Positions 8,397 through 18,285 of a DNA stretch of 64,000 bases are shown here, one piece after another (position 1 is the stretch's first letter; every line of letters starts with the position of its first letter). Made by a program: the position numbers and the translations under genes. Origin of the DNA: Zhuqueibacter pondensis (GTDB lineage Bacteria; Zhuqueibacterota; Zhuqueibacteria; Zhuqueibacterales; Zhuqueibacteraceae); contig JAPDQK010000024.1 of assembly GCA_034505955.1 (NCBI GenBank), positions 16,233 to 80,232 of the forward strand. The letters are read 5' to 3'. The notes under the pieces were generated by a model that saw only the letters and a program-made list of their open reading frames with translations, was not told the origin of the DNA and did no database searches.

Positions 8397-10049
8397 TCAC
8401 GGCCTGAAAAAAGCAATTGTAATCAGAAAAAAGCTCGGTGTGAGAACTAGGATTGAGTAGAGCATATAACCAAAAAAGCTCGGCATTTTGATGCCGTTTT
8501 CTTCGGCAATGGATTTCACCATGAAATTCGGCGCATTGCCGATGTAAGTGTTGGCGCCCATAAACACGGCACCGCAGGAAACTGCCTTCAAGTAAATGCC
8601 ATGCTCCGCGATCAAAGCCTGCACGGCTTCCAGCTCCGGTTTGCCCGGATAAAATTGGCCGAGCGCGGTATTCATGAATGTCAAATAAGTCGGCGCATTG
8701 TCCAAAAAGCTCGAAAGACTGCCGGTCGCCCAGAAATAGTGCCACGGCTCACGTACCGCACCGATGATGAAAGCCATCGCACCCTCGGTGCCGGCACGCA
8801 ACATGGCCAGCATTGGAATAATCGTCATGAATATGCCGGCAAACAGAATTGCCACTTCTTGAATCGGTCCCCAAGTGAACCCGTTGCCCTCGCGAATGAT
8901 CTTGGGCGTGAATTTCATACTCAAAAACCCCATGCTAATCAAAAACAGATCGCGGAGCGTGTCTTGCACGGCTAATGTAATGCCGAGAAATCTGAATTCG
9001 CCCAGTTTCACCAAACCACTAAATAATACACCCCCAACCACACCTGCCAAAAAGAACAGATTGTAAAGTCCACGAATACGAATTTGCTCGGACTTGGCCC
9101 GCCTGGGGTTGGTGTGAATCGCATGGGCTTTGCCATGTTTAGCCGCTTCAACCAGCGCTTTCTGCTCACGCCGGTGCATGATGGTATCAAAAATAAAAAA
9201 AATGCCCAACACAACGATAAAAACGATCATCATATGTGGAGTGAGTTTCATCGTCCAGAAGAAAGGCACGCTATGCAAAAAGCCGAGAAACAAGGGCGGG
9301 TCGCCAAGAGGGGTGAGCGCGCCGCCTATGTTGCTGACGAGAAAGATGAAAAACACGACGATATGCGCTTTGCGATGCCGCAACCTGTTCATACGCAACA
9401 CCGGCCGGATCATCAGCATGGAGGCACCAGTGGTTCCGACCCACGAGGCGATGAGTGTGCCAATGGCGAGCATGACAGTGTTGGCAATCGGTGTTCCCGC
9501 TGGTGCACCTTCGAGCAGTATGCCACCGGCAACGGTGTACAGTGACCACAGCAAAATGATAAACGGAATGTAGTCCTTCAAATAAATATGTAAAATCGAG
9601 TGCGCTGCCTCACCATGATATGCGAGTAGAAACGGAATGGCAAAAATCAATGCCCACGCGGCAGTTACTTTGCCGAAATGATGATGCCAAAATTGAGGCG
9701 CAAAAAGTGGAAACAATGCAATGGACAACAAAATACCGATGAAAGGAAAGCTGCTCCACAGCGGCAGAGATTGCCCAAGGTCAACATGCCCGGTTTTTGC
9801 ATTCTCCTCATGTTGAGCGAAGGCTGAAGCTTTTGTTGCCGACACCACCGAAGACAGAGAGACACGCGCAACTTCATGATGATTTCCCGATACCCCGGGC
9901 AAACAGGTGGAACCGGTACATGTCAAAGTCGTAACAACAACTCCTAAAATAAAACTTCGCGCTACAGAATGCATAGTCGTCTTCTCACTTTTAGCAGGCC
10001 ACTTCATCAGCGCCATCAAATTTGTTGTCAAGATTTCGGCCAGCTTCAT
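8397..10049 (-). CDS. Na+/H+ antiporter, NhaD/CitMHS-2-like
   Basis: Inner-membrane ion transporter of up to 550 residues with 12 or more hydrophobic helices. The sequence matches sodium:proton antiporters annotated near PF16980: SNIGGALTPLGDPPLFLGFL, GSLSSFLDNAPTYLTFMNTA and GANTYIGNAPNFMVKSIAEE are the paired ion-binding repeats of the ion-transporter superfamily. The start is ambiguous. The ATG at 10049 has CTGAAAG upstream; the ATG at 9974 would give a shorter protein beginning with a signal-like helix (SFILGVVVTTLTCTG). It precedes the dicarboxylate symporter on the same strand. Role in Na+ or pH homeostasis is inferred from the family. Confidence 0.87.
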   Translation of the reverse strand: MKLAEILTTNLMALMKWPAKSEKTTMHSVARSFILGVVVTTLTCTGSTCLPGVSGNHHEVARVSLSSVVSATKASAFAQHEENAKTGHVDLGQSLPLWSSFPFIGILLSIALFPLFAPQFWHHHFGKVTAAWALIFAIPFLLAYHGEAAHSILHIYLKDYIPFIILLWSLYTVAGGILLEGAPAGTPIANTVMLAIGTLIASWVGTTGASMLMIRPVLRMNRLRHRKAHIVVFFIFLVSNIGGALTPLGDPPLFLGFLHSVPFFWTMKLTPHMMIVFIVVLGIFFIFDTIMHRREQKALVEAAKHGKAHAIHTNPRRAKSEQIRIRGLYNLFFLAGVVGGVLFSGLVKLGEFRFLGITLAVQDTLRDLFLISMGFLSMKFTPKIIREGNGFTWGPIQEVAILFAGIFMTIIPMLAMLRAGTEGAMAFIIGAVREPWHYFWATGSLSSFLDNAPTYLTFMNTALGQFYPGKPELEAVQALIAEHGIYLKAVSCGAVFMGANTYIGNAPNFMVKSIAEENGIKMPSFFGYMLYSILVLTPSFFLITIAFFRP

Positions 10050-10364
10050 CTTTCAGGTTGTATAATTTCTTGGCGTCATCGATCAGCAATGTGTGCAATC
10101 GCCATGATCTACCGTGAGATTTGGCCGTGTTTTAAAAATACAAGCTAATAAATCTTGGCAAAAAAGCAACTGAAAGTGTCACTTGTGAAGATTTGAGTTC
10201 CCCGCAGCGCACACGGATAAGCTTGATGATGACCAGCAGGATGGATGAAAAGATTACGATCGCGACAGCGATATGAAAGTGGCTAATGATATGCGCTACC
10301 CAAGTCTGTGAGCATTATACTAATGACACCAAGAGCATCACCAACATCATATCCAATATTTGTC
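10050..10364. other. Intergenic stretch without a supported gene
   Basis: A 315-bp gap before the terminator of the small-protein operon. The minus strand carries a short hydrophobic frame (HIAVAIVIFSSILLVIIK) without a start codon or ribosome site. It could be the relic of a small membrane protein but I do not call a gene. Confidence 0.4.
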
Positions 10365-10403
10365 AAAAACGGGAGCCACAATGCGAGGCGTCATGGCTCC
10401 CGT
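10365..10403 (-). terminator. Rho-independent terminator of the small-protein operon
   Basis: Minus-strand hairpin with arms ACGGGAGCCA and TGGCTCCCGT around a 15-nt loop, followed by a T run (TTTTTGACA). It lies just downstream of the 56-residue membrane protein ending at 10416. Confidence 0.8.
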
Positions 10404-10415
10404 TGCCAAAGAGTG

Positions 10416-10586
10416 TCAAGCTTTTATCTTGTCCTTTTTCACCGGCTGCCCCTCGGATGCCGGCCTCTTTTGGCGGTAGGTCGGATCAATGGGGCTGGGC
10501 AGAAAAATGGCGCGGAACATCATATACAATGTCCCGAGCAAAAGTCCGCCACCGACGACGATGAGCAGGATTTCATTGAATGACAT
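10416..10586 (-). CDS. Small single-pass membrane protein, 56 aa
   Basis: Starts MSFNEILLIVVGGGLLLG. One N-terminal transmembrane helix (residues about 5-27) is followed by a basic hydrophilic tail ending KKDKIKA. The start at 10586 is fixed by AAGGAGCAATAT immediately upstream. It follows the 108-residue ORF by 43 bp and is closed by a good terminator, so the two form a small operon. The size and layout recall small accessory membrane proteins such as CcoS, but I do not recognise the family. Confidence 0.65.
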   Translation of the reverse strand: MSFNEILLIVVGGGLLLGTLYMMFRAIFLPSPIDPTYRQKRPASEGQPVKKDKIKA

Positions 10587-10628
10587 ATATTGCTCCTTCA
10601 CAAAATCCAGGTTCGTCAGGAGGAGCGG

Positions 10629-10955
10629 TCAGACATACTCATCCTTCGGGAAATATCGTTTGTAGACCAGATTGGAAAAACATATTGCCTCTTGTTGATA
10701 GGGATTGATCCGGTATGAAGCGAAGTACGATTCGATCAATCGATGGGCAACCCTCCAATCCGGCGCTGATTCGAGCTGATTCAGCAATTCTTCAAAACCC
10801 AGGGCATCATTGCGAAAAAGTTTCTCAACAAATTTCCGGCGTTGCTGGGGCGAGATCAAGGCCGCGAGGCTTTCCGGTCTTTCCGCGCCGTGTTCCATGA
10901 TGTCGCAATGCCGAATTATGAAATTCTCATGATCAGCAGTTCTTCGAATAGACAT
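10629..10955 (-). CDS. Conserved-looking small hypothetical protein, 108 aa
   Basis: Soluble, mostly helical protein with no signal peptide or membrane segment. It has a good ribosome site (TAAGGAGCATGTC before the ATG). The C-terminal half, with RVAHRLIESYFASYRINPYQQEA and VYKRYFPKDEYV, looks like a folded helical domain. It is first in a two-gene operon with the 56-residue membrane protein. Function unknown. Confidence 0.6.
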   Translation of the reverse strand: MSIRRTADHENFIIRHCDIMEHGAERPESLAALISPQQRRKFVEKLFRNDALGFEELLNQLESAPDWRVAHRLIESYFASYRINPYQQEAICFSNLVYKRYFPKDEYV

Positions 10956-11158
10956 GACATGCTCCTTACAGGCGTAGCCTTGCAGGCATAGCCTTCTTCG
11001 CTAAGTGGCAAGTACAACTCCGTCACGAAGCATCCATGCTACACTGCAATGGCTACTTCTTGCATGAAGTAGCGTGGAATGTAAAGTGAACAGTACTGAA
11101 GAGTAATTTCAAAAAATGACCAATCTGCCCGGTTCGCGCAATTTCCTTCAAAAAAGAA

Positions 11159-11560
11159 TCACCCTTCTGAAGAATGCTCACTCACCGGTTGGCGGTAGGT
11201 AATGAGAGGAATGTTGAAGTGCAGATTATTGTGCCGCTGATAATTATCGATTTCGGCAACAACCTCGTTGTCATCAAGAAAAACAGCACAATCAATAATA
11301 AGCCGGGTATGCGTCAGGATCCGATTCAGACATGAAGAAATCAGATCGTCCGAAACTTTGGCAACAGGACCGGGCGTGTTTTCATCCACTTTTGCGCTGA
11401 CAATCTCAGCAACCACGGTGGAAGATGCCAGCGTCCCAGCCTGTCCTTGATAAAGCAATATGGTGAAAACTGTACAGCCAGGTGGTATCGTTGCCACCAA
11501 GACTAAAGTCGACAGTGCCGTAAACACCCCACCCAAAATTTTACTGAAGATTTCTCGCAT
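11159..11560 (-). CDS. Hypothetical membrane-anchored protein, 133 aa
   Basis: N-terminal hydrophobic segment (residues about 5-40, GGVFTALSTLVLVATIPPGC) is followed by a mixed alpha/beta region with LTHTRLIIDCAVFLDDNEVV. It may be exported or membrane-anchored. The ribosome site (AGGTCTTGTGGTT) is weak. It stands alone, with repeats on both sides. I do not recognise a family. Confidence 0.5.
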   Translation of the reverse strand: MREIFSKILGGVFTALSTLVLVATIPPGCTVFTILLYQGQAGTLASSTVVAEIVSAKVDENTPGPVAKVSDDLISSCLNRILTHTRLIIDCAVFLDDNEVVAEIDNYQRHNNLHFNIPLITYRQPVSEHSSEG

Positions 11561-11566
11561 AACCAC

Positions 11567-11892
11567 AAGACCTGACTGAACTCAGATTATGTTGCGTCAT
11601 TCCCAGCCGCTTGCAGTCCGGTTACTGAAAGAATCCAAATGAGCAGATTTCCTTTTCCGGACTCTGACAACAAAAAGTTATGCAATCAGAATATAAAAAT
11701 CAAGAGAATTATCTTGGAAAAAGTAAGGCCTCAGTTACTGGTGGAGTAGCGCAAGCATCCTGCTTGCAAACAAGATGTCTGCGCTACGTTCTCCACCAAC
11801 AACTGAGGCATTACTGGAAAAATTTTTTCTGAATCGAATGCAAATGCTCATGTTTGTTGCTATATTTTATTTTATCATAACGCATTGGTTGA
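11567..11892. other. Intergenic region holding a palindromic repeat
   Basis: A 326-bp gap between the hypothetical protein and the Fpg/Nei gene. Apart from the R1 palindromic repeat (11726-11813) it is AT-rich and shows no gene. Confidence 0.5.
11726..11813. repeat. R1 palindromic intergenic repeat, copy 1
   Basis: Imperfect inverted repeat. The outer arms are GGCCTCAGTT and AACTGAGGCATTA; the inner arms are GTGGAGTAGCGCAAGCA and TGCGCTACGTTCTCCACC. The same architecture and words recur at 43691-43797 and 43879-43965. Confidence 0.75.
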
Positions 11893-12756
11893 TCAGCTCA
11901 GTTTTCCCCAATCAATAAACTGTGCTCGTTTTGAAGGCTGGCAGGTGGGGCAGAAAAAAGTGTCATAACCCCGCACACCGGCTCGGCGAATCCTGGCGCC
12001 ACAGCGCGGGCACGGCTGATCTTTACGATTGCGCACCCGCATGAACTCGCGCGCTTTCCCTTCCAAGGGCGGGTTGGCTTTTTCCACTTCGGTGATACCC
12101 CAGCGCATGACCTCGACAATGCAGTGATGGAGTTTGTTGATCTCCGCTTCATCGAGCTGATGGCAGAATGTCTTCGGATGAATGCCGGCCCAAAATAAAA
12201 TTTCATCGGCATACGCGTTGCCGATGCAGCTCACCACGGTCTGATCCATGATCAACGCCCGAACCTGCTTGCGCGATTTTTGAATTTGTTTGCAAAAATA
12301 TTCGAGCGAGAACGCGGCAGAAAGCAAATCCGGTCCCTGATCCTGAAAGCGCGGAATCTTTTCATATTCGCCATGATGAGTAAGATAGATTTTCCCCATC
12401 TTTTTGTCATCCAGGTAATGCAGGAAAAATTTTCCCGGCCTTCCATCCGGAGGTTCACATTCGAGTGAAAGAGCGCAACCGGCTGCAATTTTCCCGCCAG
12501 GTTTGGTCCATTGAAAGCGCCCAGCCAGCATGGGGTGGATGATCAGTTCGCGCGCCTCCGAAAGGGTAAATATCAAAAAAGGCCCGTGGCGGCGAACCTC
12601 CACAAATTGGGCACCGATCAACGTTTGCGCAAAATCACCCGGCAGTAACATGCGAATAACGATCGGCTCATTGATTTCGACGCCGACAATTCGCTGCCCC
12701 GCCAGCAGGGGCGACAAGCGTTTCTCGAGGTAGACCAAATCAGGCAGTTCGGGCAT
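11893..12756 (-). CDS. mutM: Fpg/Nei-family DNA glycosylase / AP lyase
   Basis: Base-excision repair enzyme of 287 residues that would excise oxidised bases and cleave the abasic site. The start at 12756 gives MPELPD, placing the catalytic Pro2 and Glu3 at the N-terminus as the family requires. Other landmarks are the H2TH region (VSCIGNAYADEILFWAGIHP) and a C-terminal zinc finger with CPRCG and CPTCQ. MutM (8-oxoguanine) and Nei (pyrimidine) specificities are hard to separate by eye; PELPDLVYLEKRL is slightly Nei-like, so the symbol is tentative. It appears monocistronic. Confidence 0.88.
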   Translation of the reverse strand: MPELPDLVYLEKRLSPLLAGQRIVGVEINEPIVIRMLLPGDFAQTLIGAQFVEVRRHGPFLIFTLSEARELIIHPMLAGRFQWTKPGGKIAAGCALSLECEPPDGRPGKFFLHYLDDKKMGKIYLTHHGEYEKIPRFQDQGPDLLSAAFSLEYFCKQIQKSRKQVRALIMDQTVVSCIGNAYADEILFWAGIHPKTFCHQLDEAEINKLHHCIVEVMRWGITEVEKANPPLEGKAREFMRVRNRKDQPCPRCGARIRRAGVRGYDTFFCPTCQPSKRAQFIDWGKLS

Positions 12757-13074
12757 ATAAAAACAGCGTATAGAAACTACGATGATTATCAAGCCGTCAA
12801 TTTGAGGGCTGACACCAAATGGTAGGAATATAGCAAACTGTGAGAATGGATGCAAGATCAAAGATTTTGGAAGAGTAATGCCCGCACTTACTGGTGGAAT
12901 AAATAATTCCCACGGATGTCATTCTGTAAAGACTGCGTCCGTATGAATCTTCTTGGAGTATAAGAACATTGCTCATGTTAAGGAAGATGCTTACGAGCAT
13001 GACAGGAATGGTTGTCCAACGATAACCGAGGCATTGCTTGGAAGGACTGTCGAAATGGACCACCCCCCTTTCAG
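12757..13074. repeat. R3-type intergenic repeat region
   Basis: A 318-bp gap. The segment 12917-13004 begins TGTCATTCTG and ends GCTTACGAGCATGACA, with GAATCTTC near the centre. It is the same kind of imperfect inverted repeat seen inside the MITE at about 18651-18723 and at 56790-56911. No gene seen. Confidence 0.6.
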
Positions 13075-13941
13075 TTAGCGATTATTCCTCACCAATTCTT
13101 CTGCCCGTTTTGTATAGGGATGATTTGAAAAGTCATTTTGAAGAATTCCAAGATAATAGTGTACCCTCTCCCAATTTCTCATTTCAAAATTAGCTCTCAC
13201 CAGACAATACAACTGGACTGGCCGGTTTTCACTCTCGGGGAATTTTTCCAAGCATCTTTCAAGTAGTTTTCTCGCTTTATTCGCCTCGCCGAGAAAAAGG
13301 TGATTCATAGCAATTAGCGTCTCAATGTTGTCACACAATTTGGAATTTTTCCTAACATCATCTAATTGGACAGCAATTTCATAATATTTATTACTAAGCA
13401 AAAGTGAGGAGTTGCCAGGTTCGCGCATAACCATGCCAATGTATCTATATCGGTCTGCCAGGGCAATATTTAACTCCACACTGTCCGGTTGTTTCTCCAA
13501 CTTCTGTAGAATATCATAAACTTCAGAGAAGTTATTGGGAAGAGTCTGAAGGATCGACTTCATAGAGTCAGCAGATATATATCCCGCATAATGAAGAACT
13601 TTGTTTCCAAAACCATCAATAAAAATCACTGTCGGAATCGCATTGACTTCGTACCATAATGATAGGCTTCGGCTTCCAGTGGTATGGAGTTTTATCTTAA
13701 CACAAACAAAATTATTACATAGTTTGGCAACATCCTCTCTGTTCCACACTTCGCGATCCATCGCACGACAGGGTCTACACCAGCTCGCCCAGAAATCCAA
13801 AAGGATTAGCTTCCTTTCACGAATAGCCTGATCCTTTGCTTTGTTCAAATCGTCTTGCCAGACAATCTGTGCTTGTGCATCAACAGCAAAGATCAATGCA
13901 ATAACCATTAAACCCGTCGTTAAATGAAATACCCCTTTCAT
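13075..13941 (-). CDS. Exported thioredoxin-like protein with TPR-like C-terminus
   Basis: A signal peptide (MKGVFHLTTGLMVIALIF, cleaved after AQA) precedes a thioredoxin fold with the redox motif WCRPC (Cys55, Cys58) in ILLDFWASWCRPC. The segment NAIPTVIFIDGFGNKV carries the cis-Pro. Residues about 150-288 form helical repeats resembling TPRs (ALADRYRYIG, NKYYEIAVQL, AVHYYLGILQ-type units). It would act as a periplasmic disulfide reductase or thioredoxin-like scaffold. The start has GAGAGGAAAATCAC upstream. It follows the PLD gene by 44 bp and may be cotranscribed. Confidence 0.85.
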   Translation of the reverse strand: MKGVFHLTTGLMVIALIFAVDAQAQIVWQDDLNKAKDQAIRERKLILLDFWASWCRPCRAMDREVWNREDVAKLCNNFVCVKIKLHTTGSRSLSLWYEVNAIPTVIFIDGFGNKVLHYAGYISADSMKSILQTLPNNFSEVYDILQKLEKQPDSVELNIALADRYRYIGMVMREPGNSSLLLSNKYYEIAVQLDDVRKNSKLCDNIETLIAMNHLFLGEANKARKLLERCLEKFPESENRPVQLYCLVRANFEMRNWERVHYYLGILQNDFSNHPYTKRAEELVRNNR

Positions 13942-13985
13942 GTGATTTTCCTCTCAAAACGTTGAAAACGTAATGGAAAAATTGA

Positions 13986-15620
13986 TTACAGAACAAAATC
14001 TATCTTATCTGCAGCCTTGGCTTTTATCCGTTCGGGAATCGATATCTTATTGAGATCGCTTTTTACCTTGATTTCGGCGACTTCTTCTTGTTTCTTGAAC
14101 AATTCATCCACTACATACTGAGCAAATTCCTTGTCCTCAATCAGAACATTTGTCTCCCAGTTGCGCTCCAGGCTCGCGTCATCGATATTGAACGATCCAA
14201 TATTGGTCAGCAGGGCATCCTGGATATAAACTTTGCCGTGCAGCGCCGCAGGATAGATCAAAATGCCGACGCCGGCGCTCTTCAGTCCCTCATATTCATG
14301 CGTGCGCGCTTGCTCCATTGGGAAACCATAACCTGCGCCGGGGAAGAATGCCACCACACCACTTGGTTCCACCATGCCTGGTCGCCAAATGTGACCTTTC
14401 TTGTACAACTTTTCGGCAAGGGTTTGCAGCTTGGCCACGAGCCAATCCGTGAAACAGTACGGGTTCATGAAATAAAAACTCGTTTGTGTGTTGTCCAGTG
14501 CCTCGACATATGACTCACTGATGGCGCGTTTTCCGGGCGCCGGAATATTGACCAACAATTTTGCTTTGTGATTTCCCACTTTGTGCGGCAGGTCCGGGAA
14601 ATAGCGTTGCCGTATTTCATGCCTTGAGGGTCCGCGCGCTGCAATTTTTCCGCCCTGCCAGTGAAAGGTCGAGAGGAAATGCATTTGAAGCTGATGTACG
14701 ATTTCGCCTTCCATGCGCAGCATCACGTCATACCAGTCATAGAAGAATTGGTTTTCGATACCCATGCCGCCGCAATAACCGATTTTGCCGTCGATGAGAT
14801 AGATCTTGCGGTGATCCAGGCGCAGGAATCGCTGCAAATCGGCAGGACGCAGGGGATGGTTGACAACGATATTCACACCGTGCTGTCGCAACCAATCCAT
14901 CAATGGCGGCCCATCCGGAAGACGTCCAAGCCAGGTCAAGCCGCAACCTTTTGCGTCTATGAGCAAATTGACTTCGACGCCGGCTCCGGCCTTCTCAGCC
15001 AAAATTTTCGCCACCTGCCAGGCAATATCTTGCTCATTGCCGATTTTTCCTTTGATGCCGAACATCACAATGTGAATATGCTGTTTGGCATTTTTCAAAT
15101 CTTCAAACAAGCGCCTGAAGAAGCGATCATGGCCAGGCTCGTTGTAGATCAGCTCGATGGAGTTGTTTGCGCACCAATCGAAATCCGCAGGCAAATCCGC
15201 CAGCGTCAACTTGCTTTTGAAGAGCAGCTCAATGCAGTTGTCGATCTGTTCGTCCAATGTTACAGGCGCACGCCTGGCACGATAGTGATCCTGCCGGCGG
15301 CCATATTGCCATTGCAGAGTCGGCAGCAGTGTGCCCTGCAATTCTTCCGCGCTGGCGATTTCATATTTTTGGTCGGCTGCGGTCAGCTTTTTGCCGGATC
15401 GAATTTTTCTAATTATCTTCAACGCACGGTTTTCCTTTTCCGGATCCTGGCTCGCCTCGCGGAGAATGCTTGCCCGATCGTAGACGTCACGGTGGGTTTC
15501 GTCTTTATGGGGAAATGCAACGATTTTCTCAGAGCGGGTTCTGATTGCACTTGTGCGATGGCGCATTTCTCGAGAAACGCGTGTGCGAACTTTCTTGGGT
15601 CGCGAGGATGATGCCGGCAT
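13986..15620 (-). CDS. Phospholipase D-like protein (cardiolipin synthase-like)
   Basis: Cytoplasmic or membrane-peripheral phosphatidyltransferase/phosphodiesterase of 544 residues. Two HKD motifs are clear. The first is HRKIYLIDGKIGYCGG; the second is HGKVYIQDALLTNIGSFNID. Both are followed by the usual asparagine/serine and acidic residues (NWETNVLI). The start at 15620 is preferred because AAAGG lies upstream and the longer frame adds an implausible N-terminus. The N-terminus is highly basic, with no membrane helices, unlike canonical Cls. The substrate is unknown; cardiolipin synthesis and other PLD-type reactions are possible. Confidence 0.87.
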   Translation of the reverse strand: MPASSSRPKKVRTRVSREMRHRTSAIRTRSEKIVAFPHKDETHRDVYDRASILREASQDPEKENRALKIIRKIRSGKKLTAADQKYEIASAEELQGTLLPTLQWQYGRRQDHYRARRAPVTLDEQIDNCIELLFKSKLTLADLPADFDWCANNSIELIYNEPGHDRFFRRLFEDLKNAKQHIHIVMFGIKGKIGNEQDIAWQVAKILAEKAGAGVEVNLLIDAKGCGLTWLGRLPDGPPLMDWLRQHGVNIVVNHPLRPADLQRFLRLDHRKIYLIDGKIGYCGGMGIENQFFYDWYDVMLRMEGEIVHQLQMHFLSTFHWQGGKIAARGPSRHEIRQRYFPDLPHKVGNHKAKLLVNIPAPGKRAISESYVEALDNTQTSFYFMNPYCFTDWLVAKLQTLAEKLYKKGHIWRPGMVEPSGVVAFFPGAGYGFPMEQARTHEYEGLKSAGVGILIYPAALHGKVYIQDALLTNIGSFNIDDASLERNWETNVLIEDKEFAQYVVDELFKKQEEVAEIKVKSDLNKISIPERIKAKAADKIDFVL

Positions 15621-15957
15621 AGTCTGACCTTTCTGTTTTGCTTTGAATGGATAACCCCAATAGGAAAATACCAAACTGCTTTGAAAACGTGGCAAAATAT
15701 ACACAAACTCTGTGGCAAAGTCAAGTTTGAATACATGCTTTCCGTCATGCCTGTCACTCTGCATTGCCAAAAAAGTTTTTGCAAATCGGAAGGAAAAGCT
15801 TTATATTTATCATTAAATTTGTCCCCGTTGCCCTGCCTGCGATTTCTTGCATTCGTATTTGACAGACGCGGAGGAGGAAAGCCGATCAGCGCGATACTCC
15901 TGCGGCATGGCAGGCGCTCAAGTTTAGCTTTCGAGAATTTTTTAAGGAGGATTTATT

Positions 15958-17997
15958 GTGGCAGTCATGGCCCGCGAGAAAAAGGCGATGCGCCTTTCTC
16001 CGGAAACTGCGCGTCAATGGTATAAATTGATGCACACCAGCCGTCTGATTGACGACAAGGCATGGTTACTGTTCAAGCAAGCGAAAGGTTGGAGTTATCT
16101 GGCGACCTGCGCCGGACACGAAGGCATTCAACTCGCCCTGGGTTTGTCTTTTCGTCCCAATACGGATTTTCTTTTTCCTTATTATCGGGATCAGCTCACT
16201 TGTCTTGCCGCCGGCATCACCATCGACGAAATTTTCCTCAATGGCTTGACCCGGCGCGATGATGTTGCCGCCGGCGGCCGGCACATGTCCAATCATTTCG
16301 CCAAGCCGGCGATCGGCATTCAAAATGTTTCGAGTTGTGTCGCCAATCATGCGCTGCACGCCGTCGGGGTGGCGCGGGCAATCAAATATTACAAGTCCGA
16401 GGCGATTGCGTTCGCGAGTTTCGGTGAGGCTTCAACCTCCGAGGGTTATGTCTATGAAGCCTTCAACGGTGCCAGCCGCGAGCGCCTGCCGGTAATCTTC
16501 GTCATTCAAAACAATCGCTACGGCATCAGCGTGCCGCTGTTTGAACAAACCGCCAACGAGTGCGTTGCGGACAATTTTTCCGGTCTCAAATATCTGCACA
16601 TTGTGCGCTGCGACGGCACCGATCCGATTGACAGCCGCAACGCGATGGACGAAGCGTTGGAGTATGTGCGCAGCGGCAGCGGCCCGGCGATCGTGCATGC
16701 CGATTGTGTGCGCATCGGCCCGCATTCCAACAGTGACCGTCATGAATCGTATCGCTCGGAGGAAGAATTGGCGGAGGCGCGCGCCAAGGATCCGCTCGTG
16801 CGATTTCGTACATATATTCTGAAAGAAAATTTGCTCACCGAAGAGGAGTTGGCCGCTATCGAAGCCGAAAACAAGAAGGTGATTGATGCCGCGGCGCAAC
16901 GCGCCGAAGCCGCGCCGGCGCCTGATCCGAAATCGGTTTATGACTTTGTCATTCCCGAACCTTTTCAACCCGAAGAAACCGCAACCCCGACTGAAGGCAA
17001 AAAGGAAAAATTCCGTGAAGCAATCAATCGCGCGTTGCACGAAGAATTCCGGCGCAATCCCAACACCTTTCTCTGGGGACAGGACGTGGCCACTGGCGAC
17101 AAAGGCGGTGTGTTCAACGTCACCGAAGGCATGCAAAAGGCGTTTGGACGCGAGCGCGTTTTCAATGCGCCACTCGCGGAGGATTTCATCACCGGCACGG
17201 CCAATGGTTTTTGCCGGTTCAGCAAAGACATCTGGGTGGTGATCGAGGCCGCACAGTTTACCGATTACATCTGGCCGGCGATGGAGCAAATGGTGGAGAC
17301 TACTCACGAGTATTGGCGCACCAACGGCCAATTTGTGCCGAATATCGTGGCGCGCATGGCCTGCGGCGGTTATATCGGCGGCGGCCTTTATCATTCACAA
17401 AGTGCGGAAGGCGTATTCGCGAATTTCCCCGGCCTGCGTATCGTCATGCCGGCGTTTGCCGATGATGCCGCCGGCCTGATGCACACCGCGATGCGCTCAC
17501 GCGGCCTCACGATCTTTTTCGAACCGAAAAATCTTTACAACCTGCCTTCGGCGCAAGCCGTGCAAACCGGGCCGGAACATTTCGTACCGTTCGGCAAAGC
17601 GCGCATTCGCCGTCCCGGTAAAGATCTCACCATCGTCAGTTACGGCAACGCCGTACATTTTGCCTTGAAAGCCGCGGATCGTTTGGCCACCGAAGAAGGC
17701 ATCGACGCCGAAGTGATCGACTTGCGCTCGCTCGTGCCGATGGATATGGAAACCGTGCGCGTCTCGATTGCGAAAAGCAATCGCGCGCTGGTTGCCAGCG
17801 AAGATCACAAAACCGGTGGCTTCGGCGGCGAAATTCTGTCGCGCATTGTCGAGGAATGTTTTGAGCTGCTCGATGCGCCGCCGCAGCGGGTTTGCTCTCT
17901 CGACACCCCAATCGGTTTCAGCCGCATCCTCGAGGCCGAGATTCTCATCGACGACCGCAAAATCTACAACGCGGCGCTGGAGCTGATGAAATATTGA
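15958..17997 (+). CDS. 2-oxoacid dehydrogenase E1, fused alpha and beta subunits
   Basis: Thiamine-diphosphate enzyme of 679 residues that decarboxylates branched-chain 2-oxoacids or pyruvate for transfer to an E2 lipoyl domain. Residues about 1-330 are E1-alpha (HEGIQLALGL, the TPP motif GEASTSEGYVYEAFN through VIQNNRYGIS, and the phosphorylation-loop-like SDRHESYRS). Residues about 345-679 are E1-beta (GQDVATGDKGGVFNVTEG, FNAPLAEDFITG, EDHKTGGFGGEI). A GTG start at 15958 sits 7 nt after AAGGAGG. Fusions of this kind are known in Bacteroidetes-related bacteria. No E2 or E3 gene is adjacent, and a terminator follows. Confidence 0.93.
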   Translation: MAVMAREKKAMRLSPETARQWYKLMHTSRLIDDKAWLLFKQAKGWSYLATCAGHEGIQLALGLSFRPNTDFLFPYYRDQLTCLAAGITIDEIFLNGLTRRDDVAAGGRHMSNHFAKPAIGIQNVSSCVANHALHAVGVARAIKYYKSEAIAFASFGEASTSEGYVYEAFNGASRERLPVIFVIQNNRYGISVPLFEQTANECVADNFSGLKYLHIVRCDGTDPIDSRNAMDEALEYVRSGSGPAIVHADCVRIGPHSNSDRHESYRSEEELAEARAKDPLVRFRTYILKENLLTEEELAAIEAENKKVIDAAAQRAEAAPAPDPKSVYDFVIPEPFQPEETATPTEGKKEKFREAINRALHEEFRRNPNTFLWGQDVATGDKGGVFNVTEGMQKAFGRERVFNAPLAEDFITGTANGFCRFSKDIWVVIEAAQFTDYIWPAMEQMVETTHEYWRTNGQFVPNIVARMACGGYIGGGLYHSQSAEGVFANFPGLRIVMPAFADDAAGLMHTAMRSRGLTIFFEPKNLYNLPSAQAVQTGPEHFVPFGKARIRRPGKDLTIVSYGNAVHFALKAADRLATEEGIDAEVIDLRSLVPMDMETVRVSIAKSNRALVASEDHKTGGFGGEILSRIVEECFELLDAPPQRVCSLDTPIGFSRILEAEILIDDRKIYNAALELMKY

Positions 17998-18079
17998 TCT
18001 GGATGCTTGATCCTTGATCCTGGATGCTCAATGCTGGCAACAGCCATAAAAATCTTTGCAAGTGCGATTCTGCTTTGCA

Positions 18080-18113
18080 CACCCGGATTTTATCCGGGTG
18101 TTTTTATTTTTTT
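18080..18113 (+). terminator. Rho-independent terminator after E1
   Basis: Hairpin with arms CACCCGGA and TCCGGGTG, followed directly by TTTTTATTTTTTT. It lies 83 bp after the E1 stop. Confidence 0.85.
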
Positions 18114-18285
18114 GCGCGACTCAGCCCCCAATGCATATTCACTGATGAGATTAGTATGTCATTTCGCAGGAATTGCCATGTCCCATACACCGGACATCCG
18201 ATCACAGGTGAAAATTGAGACCACTCTCGGAGCATGTCATGAAAACATCTTTCTGGGCACTACAACCATGCCCCGTGCTGAATAA

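Noticed and set aside
10050..10364. Hydrophobic minus-strand frame as a small membrane protein
   Set aside because: No start codon in a suitable position and an upstream in-frame stop.
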